DNA of 60,095 nt from assembly GCA_029558515.1 (NCBI GenBank), contig JAKQEM010000019.1, positions 1 to 60,095 on the forward strand, written 5' to 3'. The position numbers and the translations under genes were made by a program. Origin of the DNA: a bacterium. GTDB lineage: Bacteria > Patescibacteriota > Gracilibacteria > Peribacterales > Peribacteraceae. Below the pieces are notes generated by a model. The model did no database searches. It had not been told where the DNA came from and was given only the letters and a program-made list of their open reading frames with translations. Positions 42,164-50,249 of the stretch are shown here, piece by piece. Numbering within the stretch: the stretch's first letter is position 1; every line of letters starts with the position of its first letter.

Positions 42164-42190
42164 TCATCATCCATTATCCATTATCCATTC
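42164..42190. repeat. ATCCATT heptamer array
   Basis: CATCCATTATCCATTATCCATTCC-like units just before the DUF2304 gene. The TATCCA of the last unit lies 8 nt before the ATG. Confidence 0.75.
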
Positions 42191-42195
42191 CGTCC

Positions 42196-42555
42196 ATGAC
42201 TCCCTACCAAATTGCCGCACCGTTGCTCTCCCTGCTCGCGCTGATGTACGCGTGGAATTTGGTGCTCCGGCAGAAGAAGACGATCTGGGAGGCGCTCCTG
42301 TGGACGCTCTTTTGGGGCGGTATCGCTTTCATCGCGCTGAAGCCCGACGTGCTCTCGTACCTCTCGGTGGCAACGGGCATCAAAGACCAGGTCAACGCGA
42401 TCTTCGTGACATCGATCGGTATTCTCTTTTTCTTTGTCTTCTACGTCATCATTCGCATCGAGGAACTGCATCAGCGCTTTGCGCGCATCATTCGGGAGAT
42501 GGCGCTGCGGGAAGCGGGGATGCGGGAGGATGCTGTGCCGGAAGACAAACGATGA
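42196..42555 (+). CDS. DUF2304 membrane protein
   Basis: A 119-residue protein with three hydrophobic helices and a C-terminal helix rich in Arg/Glu (IRIEELHQRFARIIREMALRE). The pattern and position right after a GtrB-like transferase match DUF2304, a companion of lipid-linked sugar transferases. Specific role unknown; it may help flip or anchor the polyprenyl sugar. Confidence 0.85.
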   Translation: MTPYQIAAPLLSLLALMYAWNLVLRQKKTIWEALLWTLFWGGIAFIALKPDVLSYLSVATGIKDQVNAIFVTSIGILFFFVFYVIIRIEELHQRFARIIREMALREAGMREDAVPEDKR

Positions 42556-42621
42556 TGCAGTTGATCGTCGCTCGCGTGCAGACGAACGACGAGGAACGAG
42601 AAAAGTGGCTATACTTCCGCC

Positions 42622-43824
42622 ATGCAGACGATCCTCCTCATCTCCCCCTACTGGAAGGAATCCCACCGCTGGATGGTCAGCTCCGTGAAATTGGCGGAGC
42701 TGTGGCAACGGTTGGGGTATCGAGTGATCGTGGCGTGCATGGGGGATGGGGGAGAAGGAGCGCAGAACGCAGGACGCAGGACTGCGAGCATCGGGCGAAG
42801 GGTGAATGTCGAGGTGCTGTCTGAGACCCTGACGATCTATCGGAAGAAGGATTTCTTCCTGAAAGACCCCTGGAACTACGGCATTGCGTTTGGATGTTCG
42901 GGGATGGTGCGGCGGATCGTGCGTCAGGAGAAGCCGGATCATATCGTCGTCAATAAAGTGCTCTTCTGGACGTCTCTCTCGCTGTTGTCGCTGCGATTGC
43001 GGGGGCATCGGGTATTGCTCCTGACGGATGCGCTCGTGGGGATGACGTGGTGGCCGCGGGGAAGAGTGCCCCGCATGGCGGCTGCGCTCTACGCGTGGAC
43101 GATCGGTTGGTTGATCCTTGGCGCCGCAAGCCGCGTCGTTTTTTTCCATCCGCAGCCACTCAGCCTTCTGCGGCAATTGGGGATTGCACGCAAGAGCCGG
43201 GTGATTCCGACAGGAATTGATCCGCTTCCCTTTGGGAAACAAGTGACCAGTGACCGGCTGCCGGTGACGAGTGATCTGCCCTCGAAACTCGAAACTCGAA
43301 ACTCGAAACTCGTCATTACGTACCTCGGCCGTCTGGAATCCGTGAAAGGCGTCGATGATTTTCTCGCCGCCGCCGCGCCGCTGACGGAAGAGTATCCGCG
43401 CGTGCGGGTGCAGGTGGTCGGATGGTATGCAAAACCTCATCCGTTGGTGAAGGAGTATGAACGTCGTGTCACCTTTGCCGGACTGCGTGAGGACATTCCG
43501 CAAATCCTGGCCGCCACCGATATCTTTGTGCTGCCAAGTTACAGCGAGGGGCTCAGCAATGCCTTGATGGAGGCGATGGCTTCGGGTTGCGCCTGTATTG
43601 CGAGCGATGTCGGAGGGAACTCCTTTCTGCTCCAAAATGGCATCAGCGGCTTCCTGTTTCCGCCGGGAGATCGAGAAGCGCTCCGCAGTCATCTGCACAG
43701 GCTCATTGAGGATCCGGCCAAGCGCAAGGCGATGGGGGAAGCCGCGCGGAAGAGGATCGAGGAGACGTTCAGTTGGGAAGTTGTTGGAAGACGCTATCGG
43801 GAGTTCTTCGTAGAACATGCTTAA
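42622..43824 (+). CDS. GT4-type glycosyltransferase with two repeat-derived insertions
   Basis: A 400-residue GT-B enzyme. The C-terminal half has TYLGRLESVKGVDDFL, FVLPSYSEGLSNALMEAMASG and an AxxxGG nucleotide site. Two in-frame insertions are not part of the family: residues about 45-56 (GAQNAGRRTASI), coded by GCAGGAC heptamers, and residues about 206-232 (KQVTSDRLPVTSDLPSKL and the following ETRNSKL), coded by tandem CTCGAAA units. The second lies in the linker between the two Rossmann domains, where an insertion can be tolerated. TATACT lies 6 nt before the ATG. Confidence 0.88.
   Translation: MQTILLISPYWKESHRWMVSSVKLAELWQRLGYRVIVACMGDGGEGAQNAGRRTASIGRRVNVEVLSETLTIYRKKDFFLKDPWNYGIAFGCSGMVRRIVRQEKPDHIVVNKVLFWTSLSLLSLRLRGHRVLLLTDALVGMTWWPRGRVPRMAAALYAWTIGWLILGAASRVVFFHPQPLSLLRQLGIARKSRVIPTGIDPLPFGKQVTSDRLPVTSDLPSKLETRNSKLVITYLGRLESVKGVDDFLAAAAPLTEEYPRVRVQVVGWYAKPHPLVKEYERRVTFAGLREDIPQILAATDIFVLPSYSEGLSNALMEAMASGCACIASDVGGNSFLLQNGISGFLFPPGDREALRSHLHRLIEDPAKRKAMGEAARKRIEETFSWEVVGRRYREFFVEHA
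43237..43315. repeat. Heptamer arrays inside the GT4-type gene
   Basis: AGTGACC/GGTGACG-like units followed by four CTCGAAA units, all at 7-base spacing and translated in frame. An earlier array of GCAGGAC units at 42756-42788 lies in the same gene. Confidence 0.9.
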
Positions 43825-43828
43825 CGAA

Positions 43829-43849
43829 AACCCCCGAAGGGCGGGGGTT
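43829..43849. terminator. Hairpin, likely terminator
   Basis: Arms AACCCCC and GGGGGTT with a 7-base loop just after the GT4-type gene. On the minus strand it is followed by TTTTCGTT; on the plus strand by TTCGTTT. It could work in either direction. Confidence 0.5.
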
Positions 43850-43860
43850 CGTTTGCCCAC

Positions 43861-44032
43861 TTGGGCGATCAGGATCGTCAACCAATGGTACGTTCATTGT
43901 AGGCGGGTAAGGTGGATATGTCAATATCTTTGCGCTATCGTCCGATTGCCGCCGATTGGATGGGGCCGGCTTGGTGCGATCCATGGATCGTCAACCAATG
44001 GATCGGGGGTTCGATTCCCCTCGGCTCCACCA
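43861..44032 (+). ncRNA. tRNA-like element with duplicated hairpin
   Basis: Bases 43962-44032 begin GGGGCCG and end CGGCTCC-ACCA, and hold a standard T arm (GGGGG-TTCGATT-CCCCT). The middle 36 bases do not form D and anticodon arms. They form one hairpin, TTGGT...ACCAA, around the perfect palindrome CGATCCATGGATCG (43977-43990). A near copy of that hairpin (TTGGGCGATC, then GGATCGTCAACCAATGG) is at 43861-43888. It may be a degenerate or unusual tRNA or a tRNA-like domain. It is not a recognisable tmRNA. Confidence 0.5.
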
Positions 44033-44048
44033 ACGCGGCGGTATCGCT

Positions 44049-45227
44049 ATGACGCAACGCATTGTTTTGCTTTCGGCCTTCCTCTCCCCTTTTCGTTCCG
44101 GCGCGGAAGCCGCAGTGGAGGAAGTGGCTCTGCGGCTCAAGAACCGGTACGACATCACGATCGTGACCGCGCGACTTCGGAGAACGCTTCCGCCCGATGA
44201 TCACATCTCTCCCCTCTCCCGGCAGGCAAGCGGGCAGGAGGGAGAGGGGTCGGGGGTGAGGGTCGTGCGCGTCGGTATCGGCCACCCGATCGACAAATAC
44301 CTCTTCCCCTTCCTCGCGCCGTTTGCCGCACGACGGTGCAAGCCGCAGATCATCCATGCGGTGTTGGAATCGTACGCGGGACTGGCACTCGTGTGCTGTC
44401 GTTGGCTCGTACCCCGTGCCCGTCGCATCCTCACGTGTCAGAGTACGAACACGACGCTCCTCCTCGGATTGATGCATCGATCCGCCCATACCATCACCGT
44501 GATCAGCCGAGTCCTCCAGCGACGTGCTATGCAGTTTGGAACGCAGGCGACACTGATCCCCAATGGCATCGATCGCATCGCAATCGAGCGTGCGTGCCTT
44601 GGACACCCGAAGGTACCGGGACGGATACTGTTCGTCGGGAGATTGGAAACGATGAAAGGAGTGGATGTGTTGCTCAGGGCATTCCGGATGTTGGTGCGAG
44701 ATGAAGTGACCATGACAAAAGATATGAGTCATGAGTTGAGAGTGGTGAGTGACGAGGACGCAAGATGCAAGACGCAAGACGCAAGACTGTCTCTCCGCAT
44801 TGTCGGCGATGGATCGCAGTGGGAGATGTTGGAGAAGTTGGCAGTAGATCTGGGCATTCGTGATCGCGTGACGTTCGTCGGGTGGGTGAAGGTACCGAAT
44901 GTCTACGATGAGTATGCGCAGGCGGAGATCTTCTGCGGCCTCTCTCGCTCCGAAGCGCTGGGCAATGTCTTTTTGGAAGCGCAGGCGGCCGGCTGCGCGG
45001 TCATCGGGACAACGGTGGGCGGTATCCCCGACAGCGTGGAAAGTGGCGTCACGGGGCTCCTGATTCCTCCAGATGATGCGGATGCGGCGGCGGAGGCAAT
45101 GCGACGATTACTGGAAGATCCCGCAAAGCGACGGCGATTGGCGGAAGCGGGGAAGGCGCATGCAGCGGGGTATGATTGGGATCAAATTGCGGAGCGGTAC
45201 GGTATGATGTACGGAGCGTGTGTTTAG
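44049..45227 (+). CDS. GT4-type glycosyltransferase with two in-frame insertions
   Basis: A 392-residue GT-B enzyme. FLSPFRSGAEAAVEEVALRL starts the acceptor domain, NGIDRIAIERA follows the linker, and GRLETMKGVDVLLRAF, CGLSRSEALGNVFLEAQAAG and GGIPDSVESGVTGLL form the nucleotide-sugar site. Residues about 53-73 (SPLSRQASGQEGEGSG) come from a REP-like palindrome, and about 222-246 (TKDMSHELRVVSDEDARC and more) from tandem heptamers (GCAAGAC). Both lie in loops. The gene begins 16 bases after the tRNA-like element. Confidence 0.87.
   Translation: MTQRIVLLSAFLSPFRSGAEAAVEEVALRLKNRYDITIVTARLRRTLPPDDHISPLSRQASGQEGEGSGVRVVRVGIGHPIDKYLFPFLAPFAARRCKPQIIHAVLESYAGLALVCCRWLVPRARRILTCQSTNTTLLLGLMHRSAHTITVISRVLQRRAMQFGTQATLIPNGIDRIAIERACLGHPKVPGRILFVGRLETMKGVDVLLRAFRMLVRDEVTMTKDMSHELRVVSDEDARCKTQDARLSLRIVGDGSQWEMLEKLAVDLGIRDRVTFVGWVKVPNVYDEYAQAEIFCGLSRSEALGNVFLEAQAAGCAVIGTTVGGIPDSVESGVTGLLIPPDDADAAAEAMRRLLEDPAKRRRLAEAGKAHAAGYDWDQIAERYGMMYGACV
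44205..44268. repeat. REP-like palindrome in the GT4-type gene
   Basis: Arms CCCCTCTCCC (44211-44220) and GGGAGAGGGG (44240-44249), followed by TCGGGGGTGAGGG. Its complement is present in the GT2 gene at 46865-46893. Confidence 0.9.
44712..44790. repeat. Heptamer array inside the second GT4-type gene
   Basis: GAGTCAT/GAGTTGA/GAGTGGT-like units, then four GCAAGAC units, 7-base spacing, read in frame. Confidence 0.88.
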
Positions 45228-45228
45228 A

Positions 45229-45257
45229 TTGACACAAAAGAAGTAACAAATTATAAT
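45229..45257 (+). promoter_or_regulatory. Consensus sigma70-type promoter
   Basis: A perfect TTGACA (45229-45234), a 17-base spacer and a perfect TATAAT (45252-45257). The start of transcription should be near 45264, which is 3 bases before a GTG (45267) in frame with the next gene. Confidence 0.9.
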
Positions 45258-45296
45258 GCAATATACGTGCATCGACCTGCATTTACCCCTCATCTT

Positions 45297-46088
45297 ATGA
45301 ACAGTGAACGTCAATACGCCGATCTCGAACAGTCTGAATCGCCCCGTTCAATTACAGTCACCAAGAATGAATGGGTCGTGTATCCAGGTCCCTTTCAAGG
45401 TGAAACTATCACAATAGAGGGAATGGATCCTGCGCGAGGAGGCTGCTTAAAAATTGTTCTGCCGGAGATCCGGCGTGGCGGGAAAAACAAAATGGCCGTA
45501 TCTATCACGATGAATGAACAGGACGGTAGGGCGCGGCTTCGTCTGGAGGAGAAAGGCCCGAGTGCGTCCGAGTTGCCCTGTACACTTGTGCTGCCTCCCG
45601 GTGTTTGCGCGGTTGCCGTCTATCGTGACGATGGCGGGAATGTTGAAGAAATCGGTTTTGACCAACTGGACTCGCTGCTGGCACTGCCACGAGAGGAGCA
45701 CCGGAAGGTGATCAATGCCAATACGTTCACCGACGAGCAACAGGTGCAATTGAGGAACATTTTGGCTCCGAAAGGGAGCGAAGTGTTCGTTTCGGATGAG
45801 CAACTTGGGGAATTGAAAAAGATCATTGCGAAGATGCTCGCGCTTGATATGCAGGAGTACGATATCGGTCTCACCCCTCTCAAAGAGAGCAATGTCCTGA
45901 TCGGATCAATCTACCTGCAGAGAAGTCCGCAAGGTTCGCAACCTCTCGGAGAATTCGCCGTGGACCTGGAACGAGGCATCATTCTGCTCGACGATACGAT
46001 AGACGTGGATCAAGATACCGTACGAGAGAATATCGATCAGGCTGCTCTTACAAGTCGGAGACGAATAGGGCAATTGGAAGTGATATGA
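45297..46088 (+). CDS. Unrecognised protein with strong promoter, 263 aa
   Basis: A soluble, acidic protein with no signal peptide. The first half (about 15-115) is beta-rich (SITVTKNEWVVYPGPFQGET), the second half helical and acidic (EQLGELKKIIAKMLALDMQEYD), ending with LDDTIDVDQDTVRENIDQAAL. I do not recognise it. The consensus promoter suggests strong expression. The ATG at 45297 is used; a GTG at 45267 would give 10 more residues and a leaderless message. It converges on the GT2 gene with a 33-base gap. Confidence 0.65.
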   Translation: MNSERQYADLEQSESPRSITVTKNEWVVYPGPFQGETITIEGMDPARGGCLKIVLPEIRRGGKNKMAVSITMNEQDGRARLRLEEKGPSASELPCTLVLPPGVCAVAVYRDDGGNVEEIGFDQLDSLLALPREEHRKVINANTFTDEQQVQLRNILAPKGSEVFVSDEQLGELKKIIAKMLALDMQEYDIGLTPLKESNVLIGSIYLQRSPQGSQPLGEFAVDLERGIILLDDTIDVDQDTVRENIDQAALTSRRRIGQLEVI

Positions 46089-46121
46089 CCTGATCATGGG
46101 TGTGAGCTTGCTCTGCACGGA

Positions 46122-47189
46122 TCACTCAATTCCCACCCTACTATCCATCTTTTCCTTGCGTGAGAAGAACCAACGCACCCCCGCCCGCAGCACGAGGAAC
46201 GGATGGCGCAGCACGAACCGCTTGAGAGCTCCCGATCCATGCGCGCTGACAGAGCGTCCTTCTCTCCTGCGCGCCAGGTACTTGCCGATCATCTCACTCA
46301 CGGCCCGCACGATGGCGCGGCGTGCGTGGGGCTTCTCCCCGGAAGGCAGACGTTTCGCAACCAGTTCCAGCGTCTGCAGACGCTCGAAGACGCCGCGACC
46401 CAATTGTTCATTGACGGCACTCATGCCCGAAGGGTGCACGCGAAATGCGCCCAATTCCTCTGCCACATAGACCCAGTCGGCATGCAGGAGACAGCGCACC
46501 CAGTACTCGATATCCAGAAACTGCACCATCGATTCGTTGAATGGTCCTACTTTTTCCATCAGGCTTCTGCGCAGCACGACGAAGCTCGGTTCTCCGATGA
46601 CGTTGGGATGCAATCCCTGCCCCAGCCACCAACGGAGAAATACGTGGTGATCATGAAGACCCGGAGCCAAGTGCGCTTCCTTGAACCTGCGGATTTTGTC
46701 GTACAGGGGGAATGTGCGGACTTCCCCCTCACAGACGTAAGCGTGCTCAGCGGCGGCGAACCCTGCGTGCGGATGAGCGTCGAGCGCGGCGATCGTGTGT
46801 TCCAAAAACAGAGGTTCCCACAGATCATCGTGGAAGAGGAAAGCGAGATAGTCCGCTTCTGTTGCCCTCACCCCCCGACCCCCTCTCCCTCCCGACCACG
46901 TTCCAACGGGAGAGTGGGAGGAATTGCTCATGGCAGTAAGCGCATTCCAGGTGGCATTCCAGTTTCCCCCGATGCCGAGGTTACGTTCATTGCGGCGGAA
47001 ATGAATGCGGGAATCCCCCAAAAAATCGGCAATGTGCTCTTTCGTATCTTCCCGTTTCGACGCGTCGTCATTGATCAGGAGCGTCCAATCGGTAAAGGAT
47101 TGTGCGAGAATCGACTCCACCGCCGCACGGATGTGTTCTCGTTTGGGTTCATACGCCGGCATGCAGATGAGGACGCGAACATTCTTCAT
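46122..47189 (-). CDS. GT2 family glycosyltransferase with in-frame REP insertion
   Basis: A 355-residue GT-A enzyme. VLICMPAYEPKREHIRAAVE begins the fold, LLINDDASKREDT is the nucleotide site, and FLFHDDLWEPLF holds the DxD-type motif. After ATWNALTAMSN, residues about 89-108 (SPVGTWSGGRGGRGVRAT) are encoded by a REP-like palindrome and by flanking bases; the family normally runs straight on to the ADYLAFL strand. Likely adds sugars to a surface glycan. TATGAT lies 8 nt before the ATG. Confidence 0.87.
   Translation of the reverse strand: MKNVRVLICMPAYEPKREHIRAAVESILAQSFTDWTLLINDDASKREDTKEHIADFLGDSRIHFRRNERNLGIGGNWNATWNALTAMSNSSHSPVGTWSGGRGGRGVRATEADYLAFLFHDDLWEPLFLEHTIAALDAHPHAGFAAAEHAYVCEGEVRTFPLYDKIRRFKEAHLAPGLHDHHVFLRWWLGQGLHPNVIGEPSFVVLRRSLMEKVGPFNESMVQFLDIEYWVRCLLHADWVYVAEELGAFRVHPSGMSAVNEQLGRGVFERLQTLELVAKRLPSGEKPHARRAIVRAVSEMIGKYLARRREGRSVSAHGSGALKRFVLRHPFLVLRAGVRWFFSRKEKMDSRVGIE
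46865..46893. repeat. REP-like element inside the GT2 gene
   Basis: CCCTCACCCCCCGACCCCCT followed by CTCCCTCCC is the complement of the sequence at 44236-44262, with two extra C. The element is completed by ACGGGAGAGTGGGAGG downstream. Confidence 0.85.
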
Positions 47190-47245
47190 ATAGAACTATC
47201 ATATGAGACTTGGAAGAACATGAATGCATACCTTCCAACAATAGC

Positions 47246-47273
47246 TTGACAGAATACAATAAATTGATATATT
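47246..47273 (+). promoter_or_regulatory. Promoter of the Nudix gene
   Basis: TTGACA (47246-47251), a 16-base spacer and TATATT (47268-47273) in an AT-rich stretch, 24 bases before the ATG. Confidence 0.65.
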
Positions 47274-47296
47274 AAAAGCATTTCCCCCAATTCACA

Positions 47297-47962
47297 ATGA
47301 CCTCAGAAGTGACATTTTCCCCTATCGATGATGAAAATCCATGGAAGGCCACAGTGAATGGCTCAGAATCGACTGTTCGTTTTTTGAAACTAGAATCAAA
47401 ATGGGGGAAGTTAGAATTTGGTCGGGGCTCTGATGGTCGAAAGGGATGGCTGTGGACAGAGACGGGTGGTGGAGGATCAGTGACAATGCCATGGGCCACT
47501 ACTCCGAATGGTGATTTGCTCGTTGGTCTTTTGTTGGAAAAAAGGTTGAACATGGGCGGGGATGTGCTTTGTGTGATCGGAGGATTTGTAAAACCTGATG
47601 AGAGTCATCAAAAAGCTGCAGAACGAGAGGAAGAGGAAGAGGCTTCTATTCAGTCCAATGACGGCCCGCTGGCTGGTGTTCCGATCAATTCCAATCGTCT
47701 CTATTTTCAGGCAAATCCACAGAAAGATGAAGGGGTGCATTCCTATCACGTACAAGTACCGTTCACTGATTTGACTCCCGCAAATAAGCATCCGAATTGG
47801 TATACCCATTCAAGGTGGCAGCCGAAGAATGGCGCTGAACTTGTTTTTATGCCGATTGAAGAAGCTGCACAAATTTGTCCAGACGCATTAGCATATCCCG
47901 CCATGCTACGTATTGCATTGGAGCAGAGAGAAAAAAGTAGGAATGTTCTTGCACAGCACTGA
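47297..47962 (+). CDS. Nudix hydrolase
   Basis: A 221-residue protein. The Nudix box is GGFVKPDESHQKAAEREEEE (about 95-114), which keeps the G-x5-E-x7-REx2EE pattern. An N-terminal beta domain of about 90 residues precedes it, a combination seen in NUDT5/ADP-ribose-type or NTP-sugar hydrolases, but the substrate is not clear. The gene is AT-richer than its neighbours and has its own promoter. It may be a more recent arrival. Confidence 0.78.
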   Translation: MTSEVTFSPIDDENPWKATVNGSESTVRFLKLESKWGKLEFGRGSDGRKGWLWTETGGGGSVTMPWATTPNGDLLVGLLLEKRLNMGGDVLCVIGGFVKPDESHQKAAEREEEEEASIQSNDGPLAGVPINSNRLYFQANPQKDEGVHSYHVQVPFTDLTPANKHPNWYTHSRWQPKNGAELVFMPIEEAAQICPDALAYPAMLRIALEQREKSRNVLAQH

Positions 47963-48035
47963 TAGAGAACATCGCAGGATATTGAGCATAGCTCGCATAT
48001 CGACATGCATTCTTTATATGCTAGAGTGTCCGCCT

Positions 48036-49094
48036 ATGAAACGCGTTCTTTTGACCGGCATCGACGGCTTCATCGGTCACCACGTCGCGGAGGGCATTCT
48101 GAAGGATAAGCCGGATTGGGAGGTCGTCGGCCTGTCGCGCATCGACGGAGCCAGCTCCCTGCAGCGTCTGTTCGATATGGAGGAGTGGCGCAGCGGCCGC
48201 GCTTTCTGGCAGCGGGTATCGTTTCACTACCATAACCTTCGCGCACCCGTCAACGAGTACCTCGCACGGCAGATCGGCCCTATCGATGTTATCTTGCACC
48301 TGGCCGCCGGCACGCACGTGGATCGCAGCATCGAGAATCCCATGGAGTTCGTGCAGGACAACGTCGTGGCCACCTGCAATCTGCTCGATTACGCCCGCTC
48401 GCTTCCCGTCATGCCGCTCTTCGTCTACTTCTCCACGGATGAGGTGTTCGGCCCCGCTCCGGTGGGAACCGCCTACAAGGAGTGGGATCGCTACCACGCC
48501 GGCAACCCCTACTCCGCCACGAAAGCTGGCGGGGAAGAATTGGCACTCGCCTACGAAAATACCTACAAGCTCCCTCTCTTCATCACGCACACCATGAACG
48601 TCTTCGGCGAGCGGCAGCATCCGGAGAAGTTCATTCCCAAGGTCATCAAGAGCGTGCTCAAAGGCGAAACTGTCACCATCCATGCCAATGCGGATAAATC
48701 CAAAGCAGGAAGCCGTTTCTACATTCATGCGCGCAACGTCGCAGAAGCCCTCCTCTTCCTGCTCGATCGCTATCAATCGGGCGACAAATACAACATCGTC
48801 GGCGAGAAAGAAGTCGACAATCTCACGCTCGCGCAGTTCATCGCCTCCGTGATCGGCAAACCGCTGCGCTACGACATGGTCGATTTTCACTCCAGTCGCC
48901 CGGGCCACGATCTGCGCTATGCTCTCGACGGCACCAAGCTCAGGGAGATGGGATTTGATTACCCCAAATCCTTCGAGCAGAGCCTGGAGAAGACCATTCT
49001 CTGGTACCTGGAACACCCCGAGTGGCTGCTGGATAGCGATGCGGAGGAGATCGCGAAGGAAGTGCGGGCGGGATTTGAACGTTCGCGGGTGTGA
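48036..49094 (+). CDS. NAD-dependent epimerase/dehydratase (dTDP-glucose dehydratase-like)
   Basis: A 352-residue extended SDR enzyme. The NAD site is TGIDGFIGHHVAEG, the catalytic segment is FSTDEVFG with Y-S-A-T-K in NPYSATKAGGEELAL, and RFYIHARNVAEALLFLLD is the substrate-side motif. Closest in pattern to dTDP-D-glucose 4,6-dehydratases or related sugar-nucleotide epimerases. It should supply a modified sugar for the glycosyltransferases upstream. Confidence 0.88.
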   Translation: MKRVLLTGIDGFIGHHVAEGILKDKPDWEVVGLSRIDGASSLQRLFDMEEWRSGRAFWQRVSFHYHNLRAPVNEYLARQIGPIDVILHLAAGTHVDRSIENPMEFVQDNVVATCNLLDYARSLPVMPLFVYFSTDEVFGPAPVGTAYKEWDRYHAGNPYSATKAGGEELALAYENTYKLPLFITHTMNVFGERQHPEKFIPKVIKSVLKGETVTIHANADKSKAGSRFYIHARNVAEALLFLLDRYQSGDKYNIVGEKEVDNLTLAQFIASVIGKPLRYDMVDFHSSRPGHDLRYALDGTKLREMGFDYPKSFEQSLEKTILWYLEHPEWLLDSDAEEIAKEVRAGFERSRV

Positions 49095-49237
49095 AGTATG
49101 GGAGCAATACGATGGTCAACCATCACCCGAAGTGAAGCAAAAGTGCTGGCGGAAGTGACCTACTACCGCCAGATTTGGATGAATCGGCACGACTTCCAGA
49201 AATCAAAACAGAGCACCGATGAGTGGACAAGGGAATC

Positions 49238-50086
49238 TCACTCTCCGCTACAGTCCTGGGGGCACGAGCAGATATTTTCACCGGAATCACAAACCTCGTT
49301 ACCGCAGAGCATGGAACACATTCCTCTTGCTCCACCAACCGGAATCGGAGTGCAACTGCCATCATCCAGCAACGTGGAGAGCAGAAGAATGCCTGCACTG
49401 CCATTACAGCACTGCACGGGTCGGCCGGGTCCGGCAACGAAATCAAAATATACAGTTTCGTTCTCCTGAGCGCATTCACCTTCCGGTACGCATGCAAACG
49501 ATGTGCAAAGGATTCTTCCTTCACGTGCACAACTGCAATGATTGCATCCATCCATTGCTTGAAAATTTTCACCGACTGCGTATTTCTTGCCAAGGTAAAA
49601 GCATGCATTTCCCTCGGGAACAACGATGGGAGGGAGGATCTGACCGGAAGATACCGGCTGAATAGTCTTTTCCATGAGACAGATTGCGCTGCAATTATCT
49701 CCATCGGTGTTGTTTCCATCGTCGCAGGTCTCTCCGATCTGCACGATTCCATCGCCGCACCGACCCAAGTTCGACCCTTGCCGGATGGTTTCTATTTGAT
49801 CGCGAAGGTTTTGAATGACTTCCTGATCATACCGATCGATCATAACACTGACCTGAGCCCTGGTAACGGAATCATTCGGACCAAATTCTCCGTTTTCATA
49901 GCCCTTCACCACACCTTGACGCACGAGTTTAGCAACGGATTTTTCAAAAAACGTTCCTTTCTGAACATCTGAGAACATCACTGACTCATGCATCATCGTT
50001 GGCACGATCTGCGCGAGTGCTGTGCTCCCAAGTACGAGCAGGGCACCGCTTGTGAACACAATGATGTATTTGATTGGAGTGAGCAT
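49238..50086 (-). CDS. SLH protein with Myxococcus-type Cys-rich and VWC-like domains
   Basis: A 282-residue secreted protein. A signal helix (about 3-23) is followed by one SLH module (FSDVQKGTFFEKSVAKLVRQ and NGEFGPNDSVTRAQ), then CGDGIVQIGETCDDGNNTDG, a DUF4215-type Cys-rich repeat. A segment with CFYLGKKY ... CNHCSCAREGRILC ... C resembles a von Willebrand C-type domain. A final CGNEVCDSGENICSCPQDC completes it. The protein should sit on the wall through the SLH module and show disulphide-bonded domains outward. The start MLTPIKY is the Met before the signal. Confidence 0.8.
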   Translation of the reverse strand: MLTPIKYIIVFTSGALLVLGSTALAQIVPTMMHESVMFSDVQKGTFFEKSVAKLVRQGVVKGYENGEFGPNDSVTRAQVSVMIDRYDQEVIQNLRDQIETIRQGSNLGRCGDGIVQIGETCDDGNNTDGDNCSAICLMEKTIQPVSSGQILPPIVVPEGNACFYLGKKYAVGENFQAMDGCNHCSCAREGRILCTSFACVPEGECAQENETVYFDFVAGPGRPVQCCNGSAGILLLSTLLDDGSCTPIPVGGARGMCSMLCGNEVCDSGENICSCPQDCSGE

Positions 50087-50191
50087 GGCATAAATGGAAT
50101 GCAAAAACATTCTAAACCTGATAAAAAGATATACAAATGCAATAACCACTCATGTATTTCCGTCGATTTCATTCGATGGTTTTTTGTGAAG

Positions 50192-50222
50192 CAAAAAAGC
50201 CCCAACCGTTGCCGGCTGGGGC
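50192..50222 (-). terminator. Rho-independent terminator on the minus strand
   Basis: On the minus strand GCCCCAGCC and GGTTGGGGC pair around GGCAAC and are followed by TTTTTTGC. It lies downstream of the zinc-ribbon gene. Confidence 0.85.
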
Positions 50223-50249
50223 GGAGGACCGGAGCAAAAGTGCAAGTTA

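Noticed and set aside
43690-44032. A tmRNA ending at the tRNA-like CCA
   Set aside because: The upstream part is coding sequence of the GT4-type gene, no 5' partner with the tmRNA TTCGAC motif is found, and no tag frame is visible.
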